Source: Pseudooceanicola nanhaiensis DSM 18065
Lineage (GTDB): Bacteria > Pseudomonadota > Alphaproteobacteria > Rhodobacterales > Rhodobacteraceae
Direction of reading: 5' to 3'
Length of the DNA stretch: 64,000 nucleotides
Assembly: GCF_000688295.1 (NCBI RefSeq)
Contig: NZ_JHZF01000017.1
Location: 1-64,000, forward strand
Of the stretch, positions 25,581 through 34,926 are shown piece by piece (position 1 is the first letter of the stretch; the number at the start of each line of letters is the position of its first letter). A model generated the notes under the pieces. The model did not search any database, was not told where the DNA came from, and worked only from the letters and a program-made list of their open reading frames with translations. The position numbers and the translations under genes were made by a program.

Positions 25581-27716
25581 ATGAGCATCGAGACGACACT
25601 CGGGCGCGGGCTGGACAGCATCTTCCGCCCCGGCTCCATCGCCGTGATCGGCGCCTCGGTCGATCATCGCAAGACCGGCGGGCGGCCCGTGCACCTGTTG
25701 AAGATGCACGGCTACGCGGGCCGTATCCTGCCGGTGAACCCGAAGGGCGGCGAGATCCAGGGCCTGCAAGGCTACACCAGCGTGGCCGAGCTGCCCGAGG
25801 TGCCGGAGCTCGCGCTGATCGCGGTGCCGGGGGCAGGGGCCCTCGAAGCGGCGCGCGACTGTGCCGAGCGCGGCGTGCCGGCGGCCATCGTGCTTTCGGC
25901 CGGCTTCGCCGAACAGGGGCCCGAGGGTGTCGCGCGGCAGGCGGAGCTGAAGGCGATCGCCGACCGGTCGGGCATGCGCGTGCTGGGGCCGAACTGCCTT
26001 GGCACCGTGTCGGTGCCAGAACGCGCGATCGGCACCTTCTCCGTCGCGCTCGAGACCGCGATGCCGGCGGAGGGCCCGGTCGCCATCGTCTCGCAGAGCG
26101 GCAACGTCGGCAGCCTCGCCATGAAGATGCTGGGACAGAGCGGGGCGGGCATCAGCCGCTTCCTCGCCTCGGGCAACGAATGCGACGTGGACATCGCCGA
26201 CGCCATCGCATGGTGCGCGGGCGACGCGGCCACGAAGGTGATCCTCTGCTGCATGGAGACCTGCCGCGACGCGGGCCGCCTGACACGGGCGCTGGATATG
26301 GCCCGCGCAGCGGACAAGCCGGTGATCGTGCTGAAGATGGGCGCTTCCGACGCCGGGCAGGCGGCGGCGATGTCGCACACCGGTGGGCTGGCCGGGTCGG
26401 ACCGGGTCTTCGACGCCGTCTTCGCGGCGCACGGCGCGGTGCGGGTGCGCTCGCTCGAGATGCTGGTCCAGTTTGGCAGCGCGGTCGCGGCGCTCGGCGC
26501 GCGGCGGATCAGCGACCGGCCTTCGGTGTCGGTGATCGCGGCCTCGGGCGGCTTCGGCATCATGATGGCGGACGCGGCAGAGGCGCAGGGTGTCACGCTG
26601 AACCGCACCGGCCCTGCGGCGCAGGAGAAGATCCGCGCCGTCCTGCCACTCGCCTCGTCGGTCAACCCGGTGGACGCGACCGCGCAGATGTCGGCCAGCC
26701 CCGAGACCTTCGAGGCGCTGGTCTCGGCCATCTGCGAGGACGACGCGAACGAGGTGGTCTGCGTGATGATGGCCCTCGGCCTCGAGGTGCCGCGCCTGCG
26801 CGACGTCTACATGAACGCTCTCGCCAGCCTGCGTGCAAGGTTCCCCGACCGGGTGATCGTGGCCTGCGTCGCCGGTCCCGATGACGCGCTGCGCGCGCTC
26901 AACGGCATTGGCATCGTCACCTTCCCGACCATCGACGCGATGATGGAGGGCGTCGCCGCCATCGGCAGGCTTTCCGGCGCCGGAGCCGACAACGCGCCTG
27001 CGGCCCGGATCGACGCCGCGCCGCTCGACCGGGCGGCCGTCACCAATGAGGCGGGCGCGAAGCGCGTGCTCGGCGCCGCCGGGGTGCGCTTCCCGCAAGA
27101 GATCGTCGCGACCTCCGCCAAGGAGGCGTCGAATGCCGCGCAGAAGGTCGGCATGCCGGTGGCGATGAAGATCCTCTCGGCCGACATCCAGCACAAGTCC
27201 GACATCGGCGGCGTGGAACTGGGCGTGACCGGCGCGGAGGCTGCGGCCGCCTACGACCGCATCCTCGCCGCGGCGCGGCAGCATGCGCCCGAGGCGCGGA
27301 TCGACGGCGTGCTCGTCGCCCCGATGATCCTCGGCGGGACCGAGCTGATCCTCGGCACGACGACGGATCCGATCTTCGGGCCGGTCGTGATGGTTGGGCT
27401 CGGCGGCATATTTGCCGAGGTCTTCCGTGACACCGCGCTCCGCGTCGCTCCGGTGACGCTGCCGGAAGCCCACGAGATGCTGCGCGCGCTCAAGAGCTTC
27501 CCGCTGCTCGACGGGGCCCGCGGGCGTCCGAAGGCCGACGTGGAGAGCGCCGCGCAAGCGATTGTCGCACTGTCCGAATTCGCCGTCCGCCACGCCTCCG
27601 ACGTGGCCGAGATCGACATCAACCCCCTTCTCGTGCGGGACGCGGGGCAGGGCGCCATCGCGCTCGACGCCCTGATCGTTCCGCACGGGGACACCAAGGC
27701 GGAGGCCGCCGAATGA
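25581..27716 (+). CDS. NDP-forming (ADP-type) acyl-CoA ligase, fused subunits
   Basis: A 711-residue fusion: CoA-binding domain (about 14-135, SIAVIGASVDHRKTGGRPV), ligase domain (about 150-440, AIVSQSGNVGSLAMKMLG) and ATP-grasp domain (about 475-710, VAMKILSADIQHKSDIGGVEL). The probable phospho-histidine is His266 in AMSHTGGLAGSD, the same number as in the 12545 protein. It would activate a carboxylic acid to its CoA thioester with ATP, or recover ATP from an acyl-CoA. It begins 1 nt after the hydratase stop and overlaps the next gene by 4 nt (ATGA). Confidence 0.82.
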   Translation: MSIETTLGRGLDSIFRPGSIAVIGASVDHRKTGGRPVHLLKMHGYAGRILPVNPKGGEIQGLQGYTSVAELPEVPELALIAVPGAGALEAARDCAERGVPAAIVLSAGFAEQGPEGVARQAELKAIADRSGMRVLGPNCLGTVSVPERAIGTFSVALETAMPAEGPVAIVSQSGNVGSLAMKMLGQSGAGISRFLASGNECDVDIADAIAWCAGDAATKVILCCMETCRDAGRLTRALDMARAADKPVIVLKMGASDAGQAAAMSHTGGLAGSDRVFDAVFAAHGAVRVRSLEMLVQFGSAVAALGARRISDRPSVSVIAASGGFGIMMADAAEAQGVTLNRTGPAAQEKIRAVLPLASSVNPVDATAQMSASPETFEALVSAICEDDANEVVCVMMALGLEVPRLRDVYMNALASLRARFPDRVIVACVAGPDDALRALNGIGIVTFPTIDAMMEGVAAIGRLSGAGADNAPAARIDAAPLDRAAVTNEAGAKRVLGAAGVRFPQEIVATSAKEASNAAQKVGMPVAMKILSADIQHKSDIGGVELGVTGAEAAAAYDRILAAARQHAPEARIDGVLVAPMILGGTELILGTTTDPIFGPVVMVGLGGIFAEVFRDTALRVAPVTLPEAHEMLRALKSFPLLDGARGRPKADVESAAQAIVALSEFAVRHASDVAEIDINPLLVRDAGQGAIALDALIVPHGDTKAEAAE

Positions 27717-28903
27717 CCCAGACAGCCCTGGCCGAGACAGGCCCGGAAACCCCGAACGTCGCGGCGCATGCCCGCGCATGGCTCGACGCCAACCTGCCAG
27801 GCACGCTCCGCGAGGATCGTCTTCAGGATCGCGCGCCGACCGTGCCCGAACTCTGCGAGTGGGAAGCGAAGCTGCATCGCGCCGGCCTCGTCGGCGCCAC
27901 CTGGCCCGAACGCTATGGCGGCGGTGGCCGGAGCCTGCGCGACCACCTCGACATCAGCCGCGAGATCGGGCGCACGCCCATGCCGGAGAGCGTGAACTCC
28001 ATCGGCAAGGAACTTGCCGGGCCGATCATCATGGCCGTCGGCACCGACGCCCAGAAGGACGCCTACCTGCCCGCCATCCTCGAGATGCGCGACATCTGGT
28101 GCCAGGGTTTCTCGGAACCGAACGCCGGATCCGACCTCGCCGGGCTGCGGACGCGGGCGGTGCAGACGTCCGAAGGCTGGGTCATCAACGGACAGAAGAT
28201 CTGGACCTCGGGCGCATCGAAATCGAGCCGCTGCCTGCTGCTCTGCCGCACCGGATCCGTCGAGGACCGGCACCGCGGCCTCGTGCTCTTCGCGGTGAAG
28301 ACAGACACCCCCGGCGTCGACATCCGCGAGATCCGGTCGATCGACGGCGCGCGGCATTTCTGCGAGGTCTTCTTCAACAACGTGGTGGTCCCCGAGGCGG
28401 ACCTGCTGGGCTCTCCGGACGAAGGCTGGGCCGCGGCGACCCGCGTGCTGTCGATCGAACGGGCGACCAACCGGATGCACCGGGCCTGGCGGTTCGAGAA
28501 CCAGCTCAGGCATCTCGTCCGCGCCTGTGCCGCGGATCCTGCGACACGCCGGCTGGTCGAGACCGACTATCGCCGCCAGATCGCCGCCGTCTCGGTCGAC
28601 ATCGATCTGCTCAAGGGCCATGTGGAGACGCTTGTCGGCTCGCTGATCGACGGCAACGAGATCGGGCCGCGCGGGTCGCTGCCCAAGCTCTTCTGGAGCG
28701 AGGCACACCAGAATTTCGCGGCGCTTGCGCTGGAGATCGTGTCGCAATTCCCGGTCACCATGTCGGACGACCTGAAGGCGGTGAAGCAGCGGATGGAGGA
28801 CATCTACCTCAAGGCCCGCGCCGAGACGATCTATGCCGGCACCACCGAGATCCAGCTGGGCATCATCGCCAAGCGCATCCTCAGACTCAACCGGGGGGCC
28901 TGA
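27713..28903 (+). CDS. Acyl-CoA dehydrogenase, large (alpha-type) partner
   Basis: A 396-residue FAD-dependent acyl-CoA dehydrogenase. WPERYGGGGRSL lies in the N-terminal domain, WCQGFSEPNAGSDLAGL and GQKIWTSGASKSSRC in the flavin-binding middle, and IYAGTTEIQLGIIAKRIL at the C-terminus. The MCAD catalytic Glu position (YEGT) is Ala, so the base must be elsewhere or in the partner arrangement. It is paired with the smaller dehydrogenase 3 nt downstream, as the 4001 gene is with 2082. An ATGA overlap couples it to the ligase. Confidence 0.82.
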   Translation: MTQTALAETGPETPNVAAHARAWLDANLPGTLREDRLQDRAPTVPELCEWEAKLHRAGLVGATWPERYGGGGRSLRDHLDISREIGRTPMPESVNSIGKELAGPIIMAVGTDAQKDAYLPAILEMRDIWCQGFSEPNAGSDLAGLRTRAVQTSEGWVINGQKIWTSGASKSSRCLLLCRTGSVEDRHRGLVLFAVKTDTPGVDIREIRSIDGARHFCEVFFNNVVVPEADLLGSPDEGWAAATRVLSIERATNRMHRAWRFENQLRHLVRACAADPATRRLVETDYRRQIAAVSVDIDLLKGHVETLVGSLIDGNEIGPRGSLPKLFWSEAHQNFAALALEIVSQFPVTMSDDLKAVKQRMEDIYLKARAETIYAGTTEIQLGIIAKRILRLNRGA

Positions 28904-28906
28904 TCC

Positions 28907-29911
28907 ATGACCGATCACGACCTGACACCTGACGATTTCACCGACACCGCCCGTGCGGTGATGAACGCCTGCGCGGGCGCGGGCGGCACGGCTGCGCGGA
29001 TGTCGCTGCTGGCCGAGGCCGGGCTGCCCGGCATCCTCGCGCCGGAGGCGGCGGGCGGCATGGACCTGCCGCTCGGCTTCGCGGTCCCGGTGCTGGCGGC
29101 CGCGGGCCGCGGCTTCCTCGCCGCGCCGCTTCTCGAAACCATGCTGCTGGCGCGCGCCTTCGCGGGCGTGGACGATGCCGTAGCTGCCGATCTGGCCGCC
29201 GGCACCACCTGCGCGACGATCGCGTGGTCTGGCGCCTTCGACGGCACCACCGGCCTTGTCGGCGCGGCGCCGCTTGCGGCCGAGAGCGATCGCGTCCTGG
29301 TCTTCCGGACCGACGGCACCGCCGTGCTCGTCTCGAAGGGCGAAGGGGTCGAGGTCGAGGCGGCCGCCACGCTCGAGGTCGACCGGCCCGAGGACAATAT
29401 CCGGCTGAGCAAGGCCGCGGGGCCCGAGCTGCCCGCCGAGCGGGTCGCGCAGCTCAAGGCGGAGGCGCAGGTCCTGCGGGCGGCGCTGATCCTCGGCGCG
29501 GCGGAAGATTGCCTGGATCGCGCCAGCGCCTATGCGCAGGAACGGGTTCAGTTCGGCAAACCGCTCTCGGCCTACCAGGCGATCCAGCACAGCCTGGCCC
29601 GCGACTGCCTTGCGGTCGAGACGATCCGCAACTCCATCGCCCGCAGCCTGTCGCCCCATTGCGCCACGCCCGCGGCGGCCGCCCGCGCGACCTTTGTCGG
29701 CGCGGCCCGGCTGGGATCGCGGGTTGCCGAGAGCGCGATCCAGGTGCATGGCGGCATGGGCTTCACCTGGGACGTGCCGCTTCACCGACACCTGAGGATG
29801 GTCAAGACGCTTGCCGCACAGGGCGGCGCGGCAGATCTGCTGGAGGCGGTTGCAGCCGAGCTCATGGCAGGAGAGGACAGCGAAGCGGAGGAGATGAAAC
29901 GTGCAGGATGA
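28907..29911 (+). CDS. Acyl-CoA dehydrogenase, small (beta-type) partner
   Basis: A 334-residue acyl-CoA dehydrogenase-fold protein, rich in Ala, with ERVQFGKPLSAYQAIQH and IQVHGGMGFTWDVPLHRHLR near the C-terminus. It lacks the YxGTxEIQ end of the large partner. Its size and end match one subunit of heteromeric acyl-CoA dehydrogenases. It overlaps the SDR gene that follows by 11 nt. Likely forms an alpha2beta2 enzyme with the 27713 product. Confidence 0.78.
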   Translation: MTDHDLTPDDFTDTARAVMNACAGAGGTAARMSLLAEAGLPGILAPEAAGGMDLPLGFAVPVLAAAGRGFLAAPLLETMLLARAFAGVDDAVAADLAAGTTCATIAWSGAFDGTTGLVGAAPLAAESDRVLVFRTDGTAVLVSKGEGVEVEAAATLEVDRPEDNIRLSKAAGPELPAERVAQLKAEAQVLRAALILGAAEDCLDRASAYAQERVQFGKPLSAYQAIQHSLARDCLAVETIRNSIARSLSPHCATPAAAARATFVGAARLGSRVAESAIQVHGGMGFTWDVPLHRHLRMVKTLAAQGGAADLLEAVAAELMAGEDSEAEEMKRAG

Positions 29912-30653
29912 CACCAGGGTAGCCCTCATCACCGGGGCAGGACACGGCATCGGCAAGGCCAGCGCCAAGCTGATGGCGGCGCGCGGCTGGACCGTGGCGA
30001 TCAATGATCTGAAACCGGAATTCGTCGAGGAGGCGGTCGCCGAGATCACCTCGGCCGGCGGCAAGGCCATACCCGTCGTGCAGAACGTCGGCACCCGAGA
30101 GGGCGTCTATGCCGCCGTCGAGACAGTGATGAAGGAGGCCGGGCAGCTCGATGTCATGGTCAATAATGCCGCCTGGGTCCGCTATCAGGCGATCCCGGAC
30201 GTCGCGCCCGAAACCGTGGAACGCATGCTGCAGGTCGGCTTCAACGGCGTGATCTGGGGCATCCAGGCCGCGGCCGAGGTGATGGACGACAGCCGCGGCG
30301 GCGCGATCGTGAACGTGGCCTCTGCCGCCGGATTCCGCTCCGCCCCCCGGTCGCTGGTCTATTCCGGCATCAAGGCCGGCGTCATGGGCATGACCCGCGC
30401 GGCTTCGGCCGAGCTGGGCGCGCGCAACATCCGTGTAAACGCCGTCGCACCCTCCGCGGTGCCGACGGAAGGGACGCAGAAGCACCGCAACGCCGATCTC
30501 GATGCAAAGCGCATCGCGCACACGCCGCTCGGCCGGCTCGGGACAGTCGACGACATCGCCCGCGCCATCGTCTATCTCAGCGCCCCGGAAAGCGACTTCG
30601 TCACCGGGCAGGTGCTTCTGGTGGACGGCGGCATCAACACCGCGAACCTCTGA
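29901..30653 (+). CDS. SDR-family oxidoreductase
   Basis: A 250-residue SDR. TGAGHGIGKA (about 11-20), VNNAAWVRYQ, Ser in NVASAAG, YSGIKAG and the C-terminal VDGGINTANL are present. It starts at GTG 29901 with GGAGGAG 7 nt upstream, inside the previous gene; the nearby ATG at 29908 is out of frame. VGFNGVIWGIQAA pairs it with the SDR at 9567. It could act as a 3-hydroxyacyl-CoA dehydrogenase in the spiral or on an alcohol substrate. Confidence 0.8.
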   Translation: MQDDTRVALITGAGHGIGKASAKLMAARGWTVAINDLKPEFVEEAVAEITSAGGKAIPVVQNVGTREGVYAAVETVMKEAGQLDVMVNNAAWVRYQAIPDVAPETVERMLQVGFNGVIWGIQAAAEVMDDSRGGAIVNVASAAGFRSAPRSLVYSGIKAGVMGMTRAASAELGARNIRVNAVAPSAVPTEGTQKHRNADLDAKRIAHTPLGRLGTVDDIARAIVYLSAPESDFVTGQVLLVDGGINTANL

Positions 30654-30657
30654 CGCC

Positions 30658-31926
30658 ATGAGCGCGGGCACTTCTCATACCGCGGGCCTCCGTCGCGCTC
30701 TCGTCACGGGCGGCGCGGCCGGTATCGGCTGGGCGATCTGTCGCGAGCTTGCCGCGGCGGGGGTGCTCTGCGCCGTGGCCGACATCGACGCGGAGAAGGC
30801 CGGCAACCGCGCGGCCGAGCTGGGCGCGGGTCACGTCGCGCTTGGCGTCGACCTGTCGGATCCGGCGGCGGCCCTCGCCCTTCCGGCGCGCGCGGCAGAG
30901 GCGCTCGGCGGGCTGGACATCGTGATCAACAACGCGGGCATCACCGACACGTCGGGCCGCCGGATCGGCGAGATCCCGGCGGTGGATTTCGCCCGGCTGG
31001 TGGCCGTGAACCTCGCCAGCGTCGAGGGCATCTGCCGGGCGGCGCTGGACCTGCTGCCCAAGGGCGGCGTGGTGGTGAACCTCGCCTCGGGCGCGGCGTT
31101 CCGGCCGATCGCCCTGCGCGGGGCCTACAGCGCGACCAAGGCGGGCGTGCTTGCGCTGACCGAAACACTCGACCGCGAGGCCGCGCGGCGCGGCCAGCGC
31201 GTGACCGCCGTGGCGCCGGGCTTCGTGCGGACGGAACTGGTCGAGGGGCTGATCGCCAACGGCCGGCTCGATGCCACAGCCGCCGCCGCGCGCGTTCCGC
31301 TGGGGCGCCTTGGCGAGCCGGAGGACATTGCCCGCGCGGTGGCCTTCCTGATCTCGCCGGAGGGTGCGCCGCTGGCCGGGCACCACCTGCTGGTCGACGG
31401 CGGATCCGCCGCCGCCGCAGGCGCGGCGCGTCCCGACGGCCAGCCGGGGCCGGGCCGGCGCTCGGACCGGATCGCGATCCTCGGAGAGGGGCCGGCGGCC
31501 GAGCATCTGGCCGCACGCGCCGGGCACAGGGCGCTGCGCGTCGCCGCGCCGGAGGCTTTGGCGGGAACCGTTGCAGGCGCCGTGATCGACACGCGCGGCC
31601 TCACCGCCCTCTCGGCCAGCGCCGCGCTGACGGACGCCCATGCCCTCGCCGCCGCGCTCGATGACGCAGGCGGGGCGTCCGGCCTCTCGATCCTGTTCCT
31701 GACCGGCGGCGCGGCAACGACCCGCGCCGCGCTCGGCATGCTGGCGCGGACGATGGCGCTGGAATGGGGCGCACGGGGCCACCGGGTGAACGCGCTCGAC
31801 TGGGAAGGTCCCACGTTGACAGGGCTGACGGGCCCGGCGGTCTGGCTCTCCGGTGCGGAGGCGGGCTACGTGACCGGGCAGATCGTCCGCGCGGGACCAC
31901 CGCGGGAGGGTCCGACGCCGGAATAG
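30658..31926 (+). CDS. Tandem SDR: active first domain, degenerate second domain
   Basis: A 422-residue protein. Residues about 1-250 are a full SDR (TGGAAGIGWA, INNAGITD, Ser in NLASGAA, YSATKAG, VAPGFVRTELVEGL, LLVDGGS). After a Ala/Pro/Gly linker, about 275-415 keep an SDR outline (RIAILGEGPAAEHLAARAG, LARTMALEWGARGHRVNAL, EAGYVTGQIV) but lose the glycine-rich loop and the YxxxK pair, where the sequence reads AATTRAALG. The second half may be structural or a dimer surrogate. ATG 30658 is 4 nt after the previous stop. It parallels the tandem SDR at 15747, whose second domain has a full active site but a frameshift. Confidence 0.78.
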   Translation: MSAGTSHTAGLRRALVTGGAAGIGWAICRELAAAGVLCAVADIDAEKAGNRAAELGAGHVALGVDLSDPAAALALPARAAEALGGLDIVINNAGITDTSGRRIGEIPAVDFARLVAVNLASVEGICRAALDLLPKGGVVVNLASGAAFRPIALRGAYSATKAGVLALTETLDREAARRGQRVTAVAPGFVRTELVEGLIANGRLDATAAAARVPLGRLGEPEDIARAVAFLISPEGAPLAGHHLLVDGGSAAAAGAARPDGQPGPGRRSDRIAILGEGPAAEHLAARAGHRALRVAAPEALAGTVAGAVIDTRGLTALSASAALTDAHALAAALDDAGGASGLSILFLTGGAATTRAALGMLARTMALEWGARGHRVNALDWEGPTLTGLTGPAVWLSGAEAGYVTGQIVRAGPPREGPTPE

Positions 31927-32000
31927 ACCATCAGACCCGCCGCCGCTGACGCGCGCGGCGCGGGAGGCAACTGAGCGGCCATGGCGGCCGGGGAGGACAA

Positions 32001-32456
32001 ATGCTCGACTACCTGAAATCGAGGCGCGAGGACGTGATAGCCGGGCTGGTCACGATCGGCGTCGGCATCTTCATCCTGACCGAGGCCTTCGACTATCGCC
32101 TCGGCACGCTGACGCGGATGGGGCCGGGCTATTTCCCGATGCTCCTCGGTGTCATCATGTGCCTGCTCGGCTGCATCCTCGTGCTGTTCTCGGAGCCGGA
32201 TGCGCCGCAGGGCGCGACCGCGGACAGGACAGTGAAGCGCGGTGTGATCCTCGTCACCGTCGCCTTCCTGGCCTTTGCGCTGCTGATCGAACGGGTCGGC
32301 ATGGTGCCCTCGGTCACCGTCGCGGTGTTTCTCTCGGCGCTGTCGAACCGCAGCACATCGTGGCTGACAGCCGCCATCCTCGCCGTCGGCACGGCGGCGG
32401 CGTGCTGGCTCATCTTCAGCCTTCTCCTCGGACTTCAGATGAAGGCGTTCTGGTAA
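32001..32456 (+). CDS. tctB: TctB-type small TTT membrane subunit
   Basis: A 151-residue protein with four hydrophobic segments, starting MLDYLKSRREDVIAGLVTIGVGIFIL (read as LKSRREDVIAGLV then GIFILTEAF). TRMGPGYFPMLLGVIMCLLG is the standard TctB motif region. GGGGAGGACAA precedes the ATG. The stop overlaps the tctA start by 1 nt (TAATG). It works with the large permease and a periplasmic receptor, probably the TctC at 23635. Confidence 0.8.
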   Translation: MLDYLKSRREDVIAGLVTIGVGIFILTEAFDYRLGTLTRMGPGYFPMLLGVIMCLLGCILVLFSEPDAPQGATADRTVKRGVILVTVAFLAFALLIERVGMVPSVTVAVFLSALSNRSTSWLTAAILAVGTAAACWLIFSLLLGLQMKAFW

Positions 32457-33979
32457 TGGAACTGCTCGGAAACCTCGCCCTCGGACTCTCTGTCGCCGGA
32501 TCCCTCGCGGGCCTCGGCTACTGCCTGCTCGGCGTCACCCTCGGCACGCTCGTCGGCGTGCTGCCGGGCATCGGGACCATGGCGACGCTCGCCATGCTGC
32601 TGCCGATCACCTACCACCTCGAGCCGAACTACGCGCTCATCATGCTGGCGGGGATCTACTATGGCGCGGCCTACGGCGGCTCGACCGCCTCGATCCTGCT
32701 GAACCTGCCGGGCACCGCCACAAGCGCGGTCACGGGCATCGACGGCTACCCGATGTCGCGCAAGGGGCAGGCGGGCGTCGCGCTCTTCATGACGGCGATC
32801 GCCTCGTTCGTGGGGTCGATGTTCGGCGTCGTGCTGCTGTCGCTCTTCTCGGTGCCCCTCGCACGGGTCGCGCTGCAATTCGGGCCGCAGGAATACTTCT
32901 CGCTCATGTTCCTCGGGCTTATCGCCGCCGCGCTGATCGGCTCGGGCCGCTCGATCCGGTCGCTCGCCGCCGTGACGCTGGGCCTTGCGCTCGGGCTCGT
33001 GGGGCTCGACCTCAACTCAGGCGTCGCGCGCTTCGCCTTCGGCATGCCCGAGCTCTTCGACGGGCTCTCGCTGGTGGCCGTGGCGATCGGTCTCTTCGGC
33101 CTGCCAGAGATCATCGCCAACGCGGGCCGTATCATCAACACTCCGCCCGAGGCGAAGACCATCTCGTTCCGTTCCATGCTGCCCAGCCGGGAGCAATGGC
33201 GCCGTTCGCGGATGCCCATGGTGCGCGGCTCGGGCATAGGCGCCTTCTTCGGCGCCCTGCCGGGCACCGGCGGCGTGGTCGCGACCTTCATCTCCTACGC
33301 GACGGAGAAGAAGCTCAGCCGTCACCCCGAGGAGTTCGGCAAGGGCGCGATCGAGGGCATCGCCGCGCCGGAGGCCGCCAACAACTCGGCCGTGCAGGCC
33401 GCCTTCATCCCGACGCTGAGCCTCGGCATCCCGGGCGACCCGGTGATGGCGATCATGCTGGGCGTGATGATGGTGCACGGCATCCTTCCGGGGCCGAACG
33501 TGATCGCGGGCAACCCGGACCTGTTCTGGGGCCTCGTGATGAGCTTCGTGATCGGCAACATCTTCCTGCTGGTCCTGAACCTGCCCCTGATCGGCATCTG
33601 GGTGAAGATCCTCTCGATCCCCTATCACCTGCTCTTCCCGGTGATCGTGGCCTTCGTCTGCATCGGCATCTACTCGGTCAATTTCCAGGTGATGGACCTG
33701 TATGTCCTGCTGTTCTTCGGCTTCCTCGGCTGGGGCATGAAATCGCTGAACTTCGAGGTGGCGCCGCTGCTCCTCGGCTTCGTGCTCGGACCGATGATGG
33801 AGGAGAACTTCCGCCGCGCGCTGATCGTCTCGAACGGCGAGGTCTCGACCTTCCTGACGCGGCCGATCTCGGGCGTGATCATGGTGGTCTCGCTCGCGAT
33901 CATCGCCTGGTTCGTCGTCGCGGGGCTGCGCCATGTCGCCGGGCGGGGGCGCCGCACTTCGGAGAACCAGAATGCCTGA
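32456..33979 (+). CDS. tctA: TctA-type large TTT permease
   Basis: A 507-residue multi-spanning inner-membrane protein. ATG 32456 (MELLGNLALGLS) is fixed by the 1-nt overlap with tctB; the longer open frame runs through tctB. Typical marks: GTLVGVLPGIGTMATLAMLLP, cut as LVGVLPGIGTMATL; GIYYGAAYGGSTASILLNLPGT; DGYPMSRKGQAG; GKGAIEGIAAPEAANNSA; and IPGDPVMAIMLG. The GST and PGIG loops form the family's conserved core. It overlaps the SMP-30 gene by 8 nt, linking lactonase-type chemistry to this importer. Confidence 0.85.
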   Translation: MELLGNLALGLSVAGSLAGLGYCLLGVTLGTLVGVLPGIGTMATLAMLLPITYHLEPNYALIMLAGIYYGAAYGGSTASILLNLPGTATSAVTGIDGYPMSRKGQAGVALFMTAIASFVGSMFGVVLLSLFSVPLARVALQFGPQEYFSLMFLGLIAAALIGSGRSIRSLAAVTLGLALGLVGLDLNSGVARFAFGMPELFDGLSLVAVAIGLFGLPEIIANAGRIINTPPEAKTISFRSMLPSREQWRRSRMPMVRGSGIGAFFGALPGTGGVVATFISYATEKKLSRHPEEFGKGAIEGIAAPEAANNSAVQAAFIPTLSLGIPGDPVMAIMLGVMMVHGILPGPNVIAGNPDLFWGLVMSFVIGNIFLLVLNLPLIGIWVKILSIPYHLLFPVIVAFVCIGIYSVNFQVMDLYVLLFFGFLGWGMKSLNFEVAPLLLGFVLGPMMEENFRRALIVSNGEVSTFLTRPISGVIMVVSLAIIAWFVVAGLRHVAGRGRRTSENQNA

Positions 33980-34892
33980 TACCCGCATGTTCCCGCGTGA
34001 TGCCGCGGTCCCGCAGGTCGCGCGGCTGACCGATACGCCGGACCAGCTGGGCGAAAGCCCGGTCTGGGACCCGCAGGCCCAGAGCCTGTGGTGGATCGAC
34101 GGGGTCGCGGGCAAGGTCCGCCGGCTGCGGTTCGCGGGATCGGAGCCGGGCGAGTTGGACTGCTTTTCCTTCGACGGCCACGTCGGGTCCATCGCGCTGG
34201 CGGACGAGGGGTGCCTCTTGGTCGCGCTCGAACACGAGGTGGTGCTGTTCAGCCCGGACGAACCGGTGCGGCTGTTGCTCCTGCGCCTCGACGAGGCCGA
34301 CCCCCGGATGCGCCTGAATGACGGCAAGACCGACCGCCGGGGGCGGTTTCTCTGCGCGGGGATGGGGCGGGGTGGCGAGGCGATCGGCGCGCTGCACCGG
34401 CTCTGCGACAACCGCGATCATGCCGTCCTGCACGAGGGGCTGACCGTCGGCAACGGCATCTGCTTCAGCCCGGACGGACGGGTGCTCTACTTCGCCGACA
34501 CGCCTGCCCGGAAGGTCTTTGCCTGCGACTACGACCCGGTCACCGGCGCGGCCTCCAAGCTGCGGGAGCATATTGACACCGCCGCGCTCGGCTCGGGCAT
34601 CGACGGGGCGACCGTGGACAGCGAGGGCAACCTCTGGGGGGCGCTGATCCGCACGGCGCGGATCGGCTGTTTCGACCCCTCCGGCGCGCTTGTCCGCAGT
34701 ATCGCCGCGCCCACCGACCTGCCATCGAGCCTCGCCTTCGGCGGGCCCGCGATGGACCGGCTCTTCGTGACCTCGATCAGGGATTCCGGCACCGGTCGCG
34801 CCGTGTCCGACCATCCGCTGGGCGGGCATCTGTTCGCGATCGACGGGCTCGGCGCGACAGGCATACCCGAGACGCGCTTCGGGCATTTCTGA
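33972..34892 (+). CDS. SMP-30/gluconolactonase-family beta-propeller
   Basis: A 306-residue protein starting at ATG 33972, overlapping tctA by 8 nt. The expected metal-site segments are QLGESPVWDPQ (Glu about 29), RLNDGKTDRRGRFLC (about 115), TVGNGICFSPDGRVLYFAD (about 162) and DGATVDSEGNLW (about 213). No signal peptide. A cytoplasmic lactone or ester hydrolase is the family expectation. The tight overlap with the permease implies that its substrate, or its product's precursor, enters through this TTT importer. Confidence 0.8.
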   Translation: MPDTRMFPRDAAVPQVARLTDTPDQLGESPVWDPQAQSLWWIDGVAGKVRRLRFAGSEPGELDCFSFDGHVGSIALADEGCLLVALEHEVVLFSPDEPVRLLLLRLDEADPRMRLNDGKTDRRGRFLCAGMGRGGEAIGALHRLCDNRDHAVLHEGLTVGNGICFSPDGRVLYFADTPARKVFACDYDPVTGAASKLREHIDTAALGSGIDGATVDSEGNLWGALIRTARIGCFDPSGALVRSIAAPTDLPSSLAFGGPAMDRLFVTSIRDSGTGRAVSDHPLGGHLFAIDGLGATGIPETRFGHF

Positions 34893-34926
34893 ACCGAGCG
34901 CCGGGCAGGTGACGGGACGAAGCCGA

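Noticed and set aside
27251-30094. A 947-codon minus-strand open frame across the second locus
   Set aside because: It is antisense to four well-supported genes and shows no motif or ribosome site; shadow of codon bias.
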